Source: Oscillospiraceae bacterium (GTDB lineage Bacteria > Bacillota > Clostridia > Oscillospirales > Acutalibacteraceae). From it: DNA of 57,929 bases. The stretch covers positions 1 to 57,929 of the forward strand of contig SVPW01000011.1 of the NCBI GenBank assembly GCA_015065645.1, written 5' to 3'. The notes under the pieces were generated by a model. It ran no database searches and was not told the origin of the DNA. It saw nothing but the letters and a program-made list of their open reading frames with translations. Made by a program: the position numbers and the translations under genes. Below, piece by piece: positions 8,570 through 17,423 of this stretch. The stretch's first letter is position 1, and each line of letters opens with the position of its first letter.

Positions 8570-10186
8570 TTATGCTAAGTGTAATTTTTTAAGGATTTTA
8601 GGAGGTAGTATTGTTTTAAGTGTTTTAAAGTTTAAAACGAGATAAACACCCGCACATAAAACACCCGAAACCGCAATGTTGATTATTTGAATGGCTGTAG
8701 ATGTGCTTTCAATCGGCAAAAATTGCCTGCAACCAATGCCAACAAGTATCATAACAGCAATGGAAATTACGGCTCTTGGTAAGGATTTAAGCGTTTCTTT
8801 GAAGCTTAGCGACATATTTTTTCTTAAATAAATAAGACTCATTGTATTTGAAACCAAGAATCCGCAAAGGGTAGCAACCACAGCGCCGTAATAAGCTGGG
8901 AGTGATAGATAATCAAATAAATACATAAACGGTATATCTAAAATAAGGTTGATACCAAGACCTGAAATAACGCTGTAATAGATTATATGCTTTTTATTGA
9001 GACTTTGCATAAGCGAATTAAGCACCATATAAAGGCAATCTAATATAGTTACAATAATAGTAAGCCTTATAAGGCTTGAACCTATTTTGTTGTAGCCGTA
9101 AAAAACTGTCCAAAAGCTGTCTGCCATAACGCTTATAAAGCAGGAAAGCGGTGTGATAATAAGCAGTATTATTTTAAGGCATTTGTTAAAGTTTTCGTTA
9201 ACATCCTTGTGGTTTCCTTTAGTATGATCTGAAACTATATGAGGAATAAGGCTTACAATAAGACCGGTTGAAACAGCGGTAATTATTGCGTTAAACTTTG
9301 TTCCCCATGTGGTCATAACACTGCTCACAAACTCTGTTTCCTTGCCGCTAAAGCCTAATTTTGGTAAGGTTCTCAGCACAAGCACCATATCGGTTGATGT
9401 GTAAAGCGTGTTTGCAATATTGATAATAATAAACGGTATTGCACAAACAATTATTTCCTTAATTATCTGTTTATCCTGTGTTCTATCGGAAACGCAACGC
9501 TTGCTAAGCCCTAATTCATCACGGTTGTTTCTTACAACAAATGATAAATAAAAGTATGCAATAAGTCCGCCCAAGCCTGCCGCTAAAACCGAAATACCGA
9601 CACCCATTTTAACCGAATCGAAAATTTTAACAAACACATAGCTTCCTGCAAGAATTATAACTATTCTTGCAAGTTGTTCAACCACCTGACTTAATGACGG
9701 TTGACTAATGTATTTGTGTCCTTGCAGATAACCTCTTTTTATGGAAAGCATAGGCACAATAAGAAGTGTAAAGGAAATACAGCGGATAACGAAAACAACA
9801 TCTTCAATTGTATTCCCTTCCTTAATTTCACCTAAAATCAAACCTGCAATGGGCTTTGCAAAAATAAAGCAAACTAAAAATGAAATAACCGAAAATACCA
9901 ATACCGCAATAGTGGCAAGACGGTACATTCTTATTTTTTTATCTTCTTGACCCAAAGCGGAATATTCACTTGTGAGCTTGCAAATAGCAAACGGAATACC
10001 CACACTTGAAATCATGAGGAAAAGATTGTAAATATTATATGCATAGCCATATAATGCACCGCCCTGCTGACCGATAATTCGGTAAAAAGGAATAACATAA
10101 AGTATACCAAGTATTTTGCTTAAAAATATGCAAGCGGTTGCAATATAAGCTCCCTCCAAAAAGGAGGATTTTTTAAGTTTACCCAT
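8570..10186 (-). CDS. MurJ/SpoVB/YtgP-type lipid-linked sugar flippase
   Basis: 538 residues with about 14 hydrophobic segments, the size of the MOP-superfamily flippases (SpoVB, YtgP/MurJ, Wzx). The start GAYIATACIFLSKILGILYV, followed by PFYRIIGQQGGALYGYAYNIYN, and the later KRGYLQGHKYISQPSLSQVV, are typical of the Firmicute SpoVB/YtgP branch, which moves lipid II or related undecaprenyl precursors across the membrane. The ATG follows the asnB stop codon with no gap (TAAATG), so the two are coupled. Position right after ligase and amidotransferase genes suggests it exports modified lipid II. It could instead be a sporulation flippase. Confidence 0.88.
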   Translation of the reverse strand: MGKLKKSSFLEGAYIATACIFLSKILGILYVIPFYRIIGQQGGALYGYAYNIYNLFLMISSVGIPFAICKLTSEYSALGQEDKKIRMYRLATIAVLVFSVISFLVCFIFAKPIAGLILGEIKEGNTIEDVVFVIRCISFTLLIVPMLSIKRGYLQGHKYISQPSLSQVVEQLARIVIILAGSYVFVKIFDSVKMGVGISVLAAGLGGLIAYFYLSFVVRNNRDELGLSKRCVSDRTQDKQIIKEIIVCAIPFIIINIANTLYTSTDMVLVLRTLPKLGFSGKETEFVSSVMTTWGTKFNAIITAVSTGLIVSLIPHIVSDHTKGNHKDVNENFNKCLKIILLIITPLSCFISVMADSFWTVFYGYNKIGSSLIRLTIIVTILDCLYMVLNSLMQSLNKKHIIYYSVISGLGINLILDIPFMYLFDYLSLPAYYGAVVATLCGFLVSNTMSLIYLRKNMSLSFKETLKSLPRAVISIAVMILVGIGCRQFLPIESTSTAIQIINIAVSGVLCAGVYLVLNFKTLKTILPPKILKKLHLA

Positions 10187-12025
10187 TTATAGCTCCTCAA
10201 CAAAATAAACCTTATACCAAATCAGGAAACAGTAAATATTATAAATTTTTCTGCCGTTATTCTGTTTTCCGCTGTAATGGTCTTCAAGAAGCTTGTTTAT
10301 AACATCACGGTCAAAAAACTGAACAACATAATCGGCAGAAAATGCTTCCTTTAACATTTTGTAATACTCTTCCTCTCGTATCCATTTTGAGAAGGGAACA
10401 GGGAAGCCTAATTTTCTTCTGTTAGACCAATCCTCAGGCATTTTCTCATCCGCAATATCACGGAAAATTGCCTTTGTTCTGCCGTTTTTAACAAGATATT
10501 CTGTGGGAACCTTTGATGCCGCTTCCCAAACAACACGGTCAAGGAAAGGAACACGCAGCTCTATAGAGTTTGCCATGGTCATTTTATCGGCTTTGAGCAA
10601 AATATCCTGCGGTAGCCAGAAATGCATATCAATGTACATCTTCTGTAATACCTCATCGCAGTCCTTAACCTTTTCGTAATAAGGCTTTAGAACATCGGTG
10701 GTTGTCATATTATCTTTAAGCTCATCACAAAGAATACGGTTGGCTTCTTTTTCATCCATTATCTGTGCATGACCTAAATATCTTTCACAAAACGGCTTGC
10801 TGTATTTGATAATTGTATTTTTACCGGGGAAATGCGGCAATTTTGAAGCAACTGCCGCCATAGCACGGCGTAAAAATACAGGAAGCTTCATATAGGCTCT
10901 AACACCCTTGGTTTCGTAGTATTCATTATAACCGCCAAACATTTCATCAGAGCCCTCTCCCGAAAGCACAACCTTTACCTGCTTTCTTGCAAGCTCGGAA
11001 AGAAATAACAGCGGTACTGCCGAAAGATTGGCTTCCGGTTCATCTGTATGATACTGAACACGGGGAAGCGCTTTGAAAAATTCTTCTTTTGGGATATAAC
11101 GGCTATAGTTATTTATACCGCAAAGCTTTGAAAAATCAGCCGCCATTTTGGTTTCGTCAAAGCCTTGAACATCAAAGCCCACCGTAAAGGTTTTATCCGG
11201 CTTTGCAACACTTACCACATAGGAAGAATCCACTCCTCCCGAAAGATAAGACCCCACCTCAACATCGGCGGTTATCTGATGATAGTGTACCGAATTTTCA
11301 AGTGCTTTGGTAATTTCTGCTTTGTGGGCTTCGTATCCCAAATCCATCTTTTTGTAATCAACCTCAAAATAAGGCTTGGTTTCAAGCATTTTGCCGTCAT
11401 ACTTAAAGTAATGTCCGGGACGAAGCTTATAAACATTTTTAAAGAATGTTTCATCAAACACCGAATATTGGAACAAAAGGAACATTTTAAGCGCTGAACG
11501 GTTTACCGCCTTTTCAAAATTGGGGTGGTCAAGCATACCCTTAATTTCAGAAGAAAACATAAAATGCCCATTCTTATTGTAGTAATAAAACGGCTTTATT
11601 CCAAACGGGTCACGTGCTCCCACAAGTGCATGGGTGTTAAGATCATAAATTACAAATGCAAACATTCCTCTCAGTTTCGGAAAAAGCTCACAACCGTATT
11701 CCTCGTAACCGTGAAGAATAGCCTCTGTATCGGCATTTGTTTTAAAAATATGACCCTTTTCTTCAAGCTCAGCTCTCAGTTCTTTATGATTATATATTTC
11801 GCCGTTAAAAACAATTACCTTGCTTTTATCCTCATTGAAAATAGGCTGGTCTCCACCTGCAAGGTCAACAATGCTCAATCTGCGAAAACCAAGTGCTACA
11901 TAAGAATCGGTAAAATAACCATCGCTGTCAGGACCACGGTGTATAATGCGATCGGCCATTTTTTTAATTATAATATTTTTTTCTTCGGCATTAATGCAGT
12001 CAGCAAAGCCTGTAAATCCGCACAT
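10187..12025 (-). CDS. asnB: glutamine-dependent asparagine synthase-type amidotransferase
   Basis: 612 residues, full length. The N-terminal class II glutaminase domain starts with the nucleophile Cys2 (MCGFTGFAD) and has RRLSIVDLAGGDQPI and NGEIYNH. The synthase domain has the PP-loop SGGVDSSYVVS and, near the end, RRKLGFPVPFSKWI. By family it converts aspartate to asparagine with glutamine and ATP. However, AsnB paralogues in Bacillus and Lactobacillus amidate meso-diaminopimelate in peptidoglycan, and the neighbours here (alr, ATP-grasp ligase, flippase) fit such a role. It starts 3 bp after the ligase gene. Confidence 0.93.
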   Translation of the reverse strand: MCGFTGFADCINAEEKNIIIKKMADRIIHRGPDSDGYFTDSYVALGFRRLSIVDLAGGDQPIFNEDKSKVIVFNGEIYNHKELRAELEEKGHIFKTNADTEAILHGYEEYGCELFPKLRGMFAFVIYDLNTHALVGARDPFGIKPFYYYNKNGHFMFSSEIKGMLDHPNFEKAVNRSALKMFLLFQYSVFDETFFKNVYKLRPGHYFKYDGKMLETKPYFEVDYKKMDLGYEAHKAEITKALENSVHYHQITADVEVGSYLSGGVDSSYVVSVAKPDKTFTVGFDVQGFDETKMAADFSKLCGINNYSRYIPKEEFFKALPRVQYHTDEPEANLSAVPLLFLSELARKQVKVVLSGEGSDEMFGGYNEYYETKGVRAYMKLPVFLRRAMAAVASKLPHFPGKNTIIKYSKPFCERYLGHAQIMDEKEANRILCDELKDNMTTTDVLKPYYEKVKDCDEVLQKMYIDMHFWLPQDILLKADKMTMANSIELRVPFLDRVVWEAASKVPTEYLVKNGRTKAIFRDIADEKMPEDWSNRRKLGFPVPFSKWIREEEYYKMLKEAFSADYVVQFFDRDVINKLLEDHYSGKQNNGRKIYNIYCFLIWYKVYFVEEL

Positions 12026-12028
12026 CTT

Positions 12029-13249
12029 TTAATCAACCTTCCAATAACCGTTTTTGTAATCCTTATAATAACGCATTTTGCGTTTAATAAAGTAAAGCTT
12101 ACGCTTTAAATTTTTATCTTTTTTATAATCAAGCGGATTTGCATGTCCGCTTTTCCATAGGGTAAGAGCTTTTTTGCGGTATTCGTCATTTGTAATGTAT
12201 TTTTTTATTATGCCCTTAGGCACAAATGAAAGTAATAATTCATCTTTGAGCAGTCCGTAATCCTTAACATCGCCGTAAATAAGGTCATCAATAAGCATCT
12301 TCACGGGATTGCATCCCAAAGGACATATATAATAACTGCTTCTGCCTTGCCTTGCGTTTATTTCCAATACCTTGAATTTGCCGTCACGCTTGTCATATTT
12401 AAGGTCAAACTCCGCAAAACCGCAATAGCCGATTCCTTCTAAAAATTCACCAAGCCTTTTGCAAATTTCTTGCGTATTTCCAAATTGGTTATAGCCGTTT
12501 ATCAGCACTGCCGCATTTCCTACCATTGAACGGCTGTGCTCCTGCAAACCAATTTGTGCAAATGAAAGCATTTTAAGATTGCTGCTTTTATCGCAGTAGG
12601 CAACAGCATCAAAAAGATAACTATCGTCACCCGGGATAAAATCCTGCAAAATAAGGCAGTCATCATATCCGCCGTTGATTATTCTTTTAACGGTTGCTTC
12701 AAGCTCACTTTGACTTTCAACCTTGTATATTTTATTCTTTCCCTCAAAATTAAGGTGGTTGTAAATTATAACATTACTTGGTTTTACAATTACAGGGAAT
12801 GTAAAATCGGTTGGTATCTCACCACATTCCTTGCAATCGTAGTAAACCGTTTTTGGCAGGTCTATAATGCTGTTTTCGTATGTTTTGTAAAAGCTTTCCT
12901 TATACATCAGCGTATCAATTATCTGCTTTTCGGGATAATTAAATACAAAGCCGTCATCCAAAAGCTTTTTACGATTGTTTGCAATAAAGCCTGCGTATGT
13001 TTCGTTTGAGCTGATAAGAAGTGTTTTTTTACCGCCAAAACGCTCTTTCATTTTGTAAACTGCGGCTAAAAAACCATCTTCCTCCCAAATTTTTTCATCG
13101 TATGTTATGTTAAGTATATCGGAAAAGGCGGTATATGGCAGGGGAGATTTTCCAAGTAATTGTGCCTTTTTCCCGTATAATTCATGATAACACCGTGCCA
13201 TATAATAGGCATTGGCATCGGTGCCTATAATTAAAACTTCAAAATCCAT
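12029..13249 (-). CDS. ATP-grasp carboxylate-amine ligase, D-aspartate-ligase-like
   Basis: 406 residues. The ATP-grasp fold shows in the order: N-terminal Rossmann-like part (FEVLIIGTDANAYYMARCYH), ATP-binding PVIVKPSNVI, and the metal site FAEFDLKYD followed by KVLEINARQGRSSYY. The N-terminal IGTDANAY...MAR...YGKK pattern resembles the Aslfm group of D-aspartate ligases (COG3919-type), which attach D-Asp to the stem-peptide side chain. The ATG abuts the alr stop codon (TAAATG) and asnB follows 3 bp later. I infer addition of an amino acid to a peptidoglycan precursor; the substrate cannot be read from sequence. Confidence 0.8.
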   Translation of the reverse strand: MDFEVLIIGTDANAYYMARCYHELYGKKAQLLGKSPLPYTAFSDILNITYDEKIWEEDGFLAAVYKMKERFGGKKTLLISSNETYAGFIANNRKKLLDDGFVFNYPEKQIIDTLMYKESFYKTYENSIIDLPKTVYYDCKECGEIPTDFTFPVIVKPSNVIIYNHLNFEGKNKIYKVESQSELEATVKRIINGGYDDCLILQDFIPGDDSYLFDAVAYCDKSSNLKMLSFAQIGLQEHSRSMVGNAAVLINGYNQFGNTQEICKRLGEFLEGIGYCGFAEFDLKYDKRDGKFKVLEINARQGRSSYYICPLGCNPVKMLIDDLIYGDVKDYGLLKDELLLSFVPKGIIKKYITNDEYRKKALTLWKSGHANPLDYKKDKNLKRKLYFIKRKMRYYKDYKNGYWKVD

Positions 13250-14407
13250 TTAAAGCTCAAATTCCTTTCCGTTCATAATACGCGGAACCCTTGCGGAAAT
13301 ACCTGTAAGCAGGTGATAAGCACTTATACCGCTTCTTCTTGTAAGTGCGTGAATGGTTAAGTTTTCACCAAAAATCTCAACCTTGTCACCGCATTTTATG
13401 TTGTCAGATACCTTTACGGATGTCATATCCATACATATTTTGCCGAGTATAGGGCATTTTTCACCCTTGCAGAAAACATTACCAAAATTTTCTTTTACAC
13501 CGTCATAATAGCCTATTGCAACGGTTGCAACATTCATATCGGTTTCTGCAATATATGCGGCACCATAGCCCACAAATTCACCCTTTTTAACACGCTTTAC
13601 ATCAATGATTTCGCTGTAAAGCTTTATTGCGGTTTTAAGTTTCAGGCTGTTTTCAAAAATCGGCTCACTTATCGGGTTTTTTCGCAGTTTCAATGCACGC
13701 TTGATTTTTGCAAGTCCCGTAGGTGCGGGAATACTCTGTGCAAAACCGTACATACAAATGCCAAGTCTCATTCCATTTACAAAATCCACTTTTTTATGGT
13801 GAACAAGCGTGAGTGAACGGTCAATGTGAACTATCGGTATTTTTGTAAGGTCAATATCCGATGTGATTGCTTTAAAGCTTTCAATTTGCCTATCATACCA
13901 AGCATCATTAAGCCCGCTTGTTGCAAGATGGGTGTAAATACCCTCAAGCATTAAATTTTCACATTCGTTTATCATTTTTATCGCTTTTGTTAAATCATCC
14001 TTGGATTTAAAGCCTAAGCGGTTCATACCGCTGTCTACCTTTAAATGGATTTTTAAACCGTCCACACGGCTTTGTATAGCACCCTCAAGATAATCTAAGC
14101 GATGTATAGTTATTGTAACATCATTTTCTTTAGCAATGCTTAAATATTCTATATCAATAGGCTCTAAGCATAAAATGGGTATTTCACGGTTGTGAATTCT
14201 TACCTTTAAGGCTTCCTCTAAAGTTGCCACCGCTAAATAATTAACCCCTCCCGCTATCAGTGCATTTACAGCCTGCATTCCATGACCGTAGGCGTTGCCC
14301 TTTACAACACCAAAGCAGTACTCATATTCGGGGTAATATGCCCTTATTTTGCTTATATTTTCCTTTAAAGCACAATCATCAATTTCTGCATAGGTTTTTC
14401 TGTACAT
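13250..14407 (-). CDS. alr: alanine racemase
   Basis: 385 residues counted from the ATG at 14407, which has AAGGTG six bases upstream; a TTG nine codons earlier is in frame but has no ribosome site and lies inside the previous gene. Fold type III PLP racemase: Lys36 in VVKGNAYGHG binds PLP (most relatives have KAN, here KGN), the catalytic tyrosine is in FVGYGAAY, and CMDMTSVKV is typical. It supplies D-alanine for peptidoglycan. Position with a D-Asp-ligase-like gene leaves open another amino acid as substrate. The gene starts 4 bp after the Zn-peptidase stop. Confidence 0.95.
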   Translation of the reverse strand: MYRKTYAEIDDCALKENISKIRAYYPEYEYCFGVVKGNAYGHGMQAVNALIAGGVNYLAVATLEEALKVRIHNREIPILCLEPIDIEYLSIAKENDVTITIHRLDYLEGAIQSRVDGLKIHLKVDSGMNRLGFKSKDDLTKAIKMINECENLMLEGIYTHLATSGLNDAWYDRQIESFKAITSDIDLTKIPIVHIDRSLTLVHHKKVDFVNGMRLGICMYGFAQSIPAPTGLAKIKRALKLRKNPISEPIFENSLKLKTAIKLYSEIIDVKRVKKGEFVGYGAAYIAETDMNVATVAIGYYDGVKENFGNVFCKGEKCPILGKICMDMTSVKVSDNIKCGDKVEIFGENLTIHALTRRSGISAYHLLTGISARVPRIMNGKEFEL

Positions 14408-14411
14408 TATT

Positions 14412-15101
14412 TCACCTTCGGTTTCTGTTTGCAAGACTTATTAGTCTGAGCAACTGCAAAATAGCTGTAATTACAGCCGCAATGTATGTCATAGCGGCGG
14501 CTCTTAAAACCTTTTTTGCGCCCTTGATATCTTCTTCGCTTGTTAATAAATGGGTTTCTCTTATAGCTGTAACAGCTCTTTTTGAAGCATTAAGCTCAAC
14601 AGGAAGTGTAACCAACTGAAAAAGCAATACCGCACAGAAAAAGATTATTCCCAAATCAATAAGAATGGGAAAACTGAAAACAATTCCCAAAAGCACAAGC
14701 GGCATCGAAAGCTGTGAACCAATATTACATATCGGAAGTATGGATGCTCTTATGTGAATTGGTTTATAGGCCTTTGCATACTGAACGGCATGTCCCGCTT
14801 CGTGTGCTGCAACACCAACAGCAGAAATTGTTCGGCTGTCATAAACCGAATCTGAAAGCCTTATTGTATTTGTACGGGGATCAAAATGGTCGGTAAGATT
14901 GCCTGCAACACGGGTGATCGTAACACCGGTAACACCGTTTGCCCTTAATACTGCCTGTGCAGCTTCTGCACCGCTGTGACCGCAAAGCACCCTTGAATAT
15001 TTTGAAAAGGAGCTTTTAACGGCAATTTGTGCTATAAGGGAAATAAGCATTGCGGGAACAACAAAAATCAGATAACCGTAATAATCATAGAAAAAAGGCA
15101 T
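14412..15101 (-). CDS. YugP-like membrane zinc metallopeptidase
   Basis: 229 residues. One N-terminal membrane helix (LIFVVPAMLISLIAQIAV), then a soluble part ending in the zinc motif AAHEAGHAVQYA (HExxH), then two further helices and a basic tail. This is the Zn_peptidase_2 (YugP, DUF2268-unrelated) layout. Substrate unknown for the family. ATG at 15101 has GGAGG seven bases upstream. It lies between ychF (26 bp) and alr (4 bp) and so belongs to the same run. Confidence 0.9.
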   Translation of the reverse strand: MPFFYDYYGYLIFVVPAMLISLIAQIAVKSSFSKYSRVLCGHSGAEAAQAVLRANGVTGVTITRVAGNLTDHFDPRTNTIRLSDSVYDSRTISAVGVAAHEAGHAVQYAKAYKPIHIRASILPICNIGSQLSMPLVLLGIVFSFPILIDLGIIFFCAVLLFQLVTLPVELNASKRAVTAIRETHLLTSEEDIKGAKKVLRAAAMTYIAAVITAILQLLRLISLANRNRR

Positions 15102-15127
15102 ATTGATTCCTCCGTAAAATTTATGTA

Positions 15128-16228
15128 TTAAACATTAAATCTGAAAAGAACTATATCTCCGTCATTCATTACATATTCCTTGCCTTCACTTCTTACAAGG
15201 CCTTTTTCCTTGGCGGCGGTCATGCTTCCTCCGCAAGCAATGAAATCATCATAAGCAATAACCTCAGCTCTGATAAAACCACGCTCAAAATCGGTATGGA
15301 TTTTTCCTGCCGCTTGAGGTGCTTTGGTGCCTGCGGTTATTGTCCAAGCTCTAACTTCAGGTTTTCCTGCTGTAAGATATGATATGAGTCCCAAAAGGTG
15401 GTAACACTTTTGAATCATACGGTCAAGTCCCGAACGCTCAAGCCCCAACTCTTCCAAAAACATTATTTTTTCATCATCATCCAAAGAGGAAATTTCGGCT
15501 TCAATAGCAGCGCATATAGGCAAAATTTCTGCCTTTTCACGCTCTGCAATTTCTTTAACAGTATTGTAATGAGCATTGTCATCAAGCCCTGCGGTAAAAT
15601 CTTCTTCACTCATATTGCAGGCATAAATTACCGGCTTTAAGGATAAAAGGGGTGTATCAAAAAGAATAGCCTCCTGTGAATCATCGGTTATTTCAACCGA
15701 ACGGGCAGGTTGTCCGTTTTCAAGATGTGCAATAAGCCTTTCTAAAAAATCAACCTCTGCCTGAAGTGATTTATCACCCTTAACTGCCTTTTTTGCACGG
15801 TCAAGACGGCGCTGTGCAATTTCAATATCCGAAAGAATAAGCTCCAAATTAATGGTTTCAATATCACGGGCAGGGTCAATAGAACCCTCAACATGAATAA
15901 TATCCGTTCCCTCAAAGCAACGCACAACATGAACTATTGCGTCAACTTCACGGATATTGCTTAAAAACTTGTTTCCAAGTCCTTCGCCCTTTGAAGCACC
16001 CTTTACAAGACCTGCAATATCAACAAATTCAATTACAGCAGGGGTAAATTTATCGGGCTGATAAATTTCAGCAAGCTTTTCAAGGCGTTCATCGGGAACG
16101 CTTACCATTCCAATATTTGGTTCTATTGTGCAAAACGGATAGTTTGCCGATTGTGCACCTGCATTTGTAATAGCGTTAAATAAAGTGGATTTACCAACAT
16201 TCGGCAGTCCAACCATACCTAATTTCAT
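15128..16228 (-). CDS. ychF: redox-regulated ATPase YchF (Obg-like)
   Basis: 366 residues, the usual size. G1 is [14 protein letters not shown] (from residue 7), G3 is [19 protein letters not shown], and the position of G4 has NMSE instead of NKxD, which is the feature that makes YchF prefer ATP. A coiled region follows, and the C-terminal TGS domain ends in the conserved [18 protein letters not shown]. Ribosome-associated, linked to stress and translation. It is the first gene of the long minus-strand run and has a good promoter. Confidence 0.97.
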   Translation of the reverse strand: MKLGMVGLPNVGKSTLFNAITNAGAQSANYPFCTIEPNIGMVSVPDERLEKLAEIYQPDKFTPAVIEFVDIAGLVKGASKGEGLGNKFLSNIREVDAIVHVVRCFEGTDIIHVEGSIDPARDIETINLELILSDIEIAQRRLDRAKKAVKGDKSLQAEVDFLERLIAHLENGQPARSVEITDDSQEAILFDTPLLSLKPVIYACNMSEEDFTAGLDDNAHYNTVKEIAEREKAEILPICAAIEAEISSLDDDEKIMFLEELGLERSGLDRMIQKCYHLLGLISYLTAGKPEVRAWTITAGTKAPQAAGKIHTDFERGFIRAEVIAYDDFIACGGSMTAAKEKGLVRSEGKEYVMNDGDIVLFRFNV

Positions 16229-16283
16229 TTTAAAAGACCTCCAAAATTGTGTTTTAAAATTTAATCAAAATAAACCATATTAT

Positions 16284-16312
16284 ATTATATAATTATTTCT
16301 TATTATTATCAA
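16284..16312 (-). promoter_or_regulatory. sigma-A promoter for ychF and the downstream run
   Basis: TTGATA (16312-16307), 17-base spacer, TATAAT (16289-16284) on the minus strand, about 55 bp ahead of the ychF start. Confidence 0.8.
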
Positions 16313-16405
16313 GGGTAAAAGTAAAAAATATAATAATTTTTTTATATTTATATTACATAAAATTGCTATTATTGAATTACTCTTTTAAAGAAAGCTTTCT
16401 CTTGG

Positions 16406-16434
16406 TTGACAAAGCTTTTTTGTGTGCTTATAAT
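16406..16434 (+). promoter_or_regulatory. perfect sigma-A consensus promoter for the radical SAM pair
   Basis: TTGACA (16406-16411), 17-base spacer, TATAAT (16429-16434). Both hexamers are exact consensus, so strong expression is expected. The predicted leader is about 70 nt and contains a GAAAGGAGG-type site at about 16467 that is too far from the ATG at 16514 to serve it. Confidence 0.85.
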
Positions 16435-16513
16435 TGTGATAGATGATTTGATTTTTTTGAAGGTTGAAAGGAGGCGAAAAAGTCATAAGCTGTATGGTAT
16501 TGTGACTTAATTT

Positions 16514-17416
16514 ATGAAGCTTTCATCCTTTTTGTATTTTGCCTCATTTGGTATAAAAACTGTTCTTTTTAGGAAAAAATCACCCATTTTGGGTACCGTT
16601 ATTATAACTGATAAATGCAATCTTAAATGTAAACATTGCTCGGTGAATAACATAACCGCCGTAATTCATCCTTATAATCAAATTATGGCAGAAATGCGTA
16701 CCCTTTATGATATGGGTGTTAGAATTTTGTTTTTCTGCGGAGGAGAAACTTTTTTATGGCAGGATGGTGAAAAAACACTTCGTGACCTTGTTTTGGAAGC
16801 CAAGGCTATGGGATTTTTAATCGTTAATGTTGTCACAAACGGAACATATAAAATCAATCTTCCCGAAGCTGACCTTATTCTTTTAAGCCTTGATGGTGAT
16901 AAATCTCATCACAATATTATTCGTGGGGACACCTATGATACCATTATGGAAAACATAAATAATGCAACAAGTAATAATATATGCCTTTATATGGCTATAA
17001 ACCAAATCAATAAGTCTTGTATTGAGCATGTGTGTGAGGTAGCTGAAAATATGCCAAATGTGCGTGCGGTATCTTTTAATTTTCACACCCCTTATCCTGA
17101 TACAAAGCAATTAGCTTTATCAAAAGAAGAAAAGGCACAATGCTGTAAATGTATTACCGATATGATGAAAAAGGGTGCACCGGTTTTTAATTTAAAGGGT
17201 GCTTTTAAGCATTTGGTAAATAATGATTTTCCAACCCCGTGTCATCAGTGCGTTGTTATTGAAAATGGTAAAATAAGCACTTGCGGACGCTGTATAGATG
17301 TTCCTCATTTGTGTAAAAAATGCGGTTATTTTTTTGTTGCGGAATATACACTGTTATTTAAAGGCAATATTAAAATAATCTTTGAAATGCTTAAAACATA
17401 TTTAAAGTACATATAG
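16514..17416 (+). CDS. radical SAM protein with Cys-rich C-terminus
   Basis: 300 residues. The [4Fe-4S] SAM motif is CNLKCKHC (CxxxCxxC) near residue 36, followed by the GGE element FFCGGETFLW. The C-terminal part has CHQC, CGRC and CKKC (about 247-280), a possible auxiliary-cluster site related to SPASM domains. The N-terminus is hydrophobic/amphipathic, so the enzyme may touch the membrane. Substrate unknown. A second radical SAM gene follows after 7 bp. The ATG at 16514 lacks a good close ribosome site, so expression may depend on the strong promoter. Confidence 0.85.
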   Translation: MKLSSFLYFASFGIKTVLFRKKSPILGTVIITDKCNLKCKHCSVNNITAVIHPYNQIMAEMRTLYDMGVRILFFCGGETFLWQDGEKTLRDLVLEAKAMGFLIVNVVTNGTYKINLPEADLILLSLDGDKSHHNIIRGDTYDTIMENINNATSNNICLYMAINQINKSCIEHVCEVAENMPNVRAVSFNFHTPYPDTKQLALSKEEKAQCCKCITDMMKKGAPVFNLKGAFKHLVNNDFPTPCHQCVVIENGKISTCGRCIDVPHLCKKCGYFFVAEYTLLFKGNIKIIFEMLKTYLKYI

Positions 17417-17423
17417 GTGAAAT

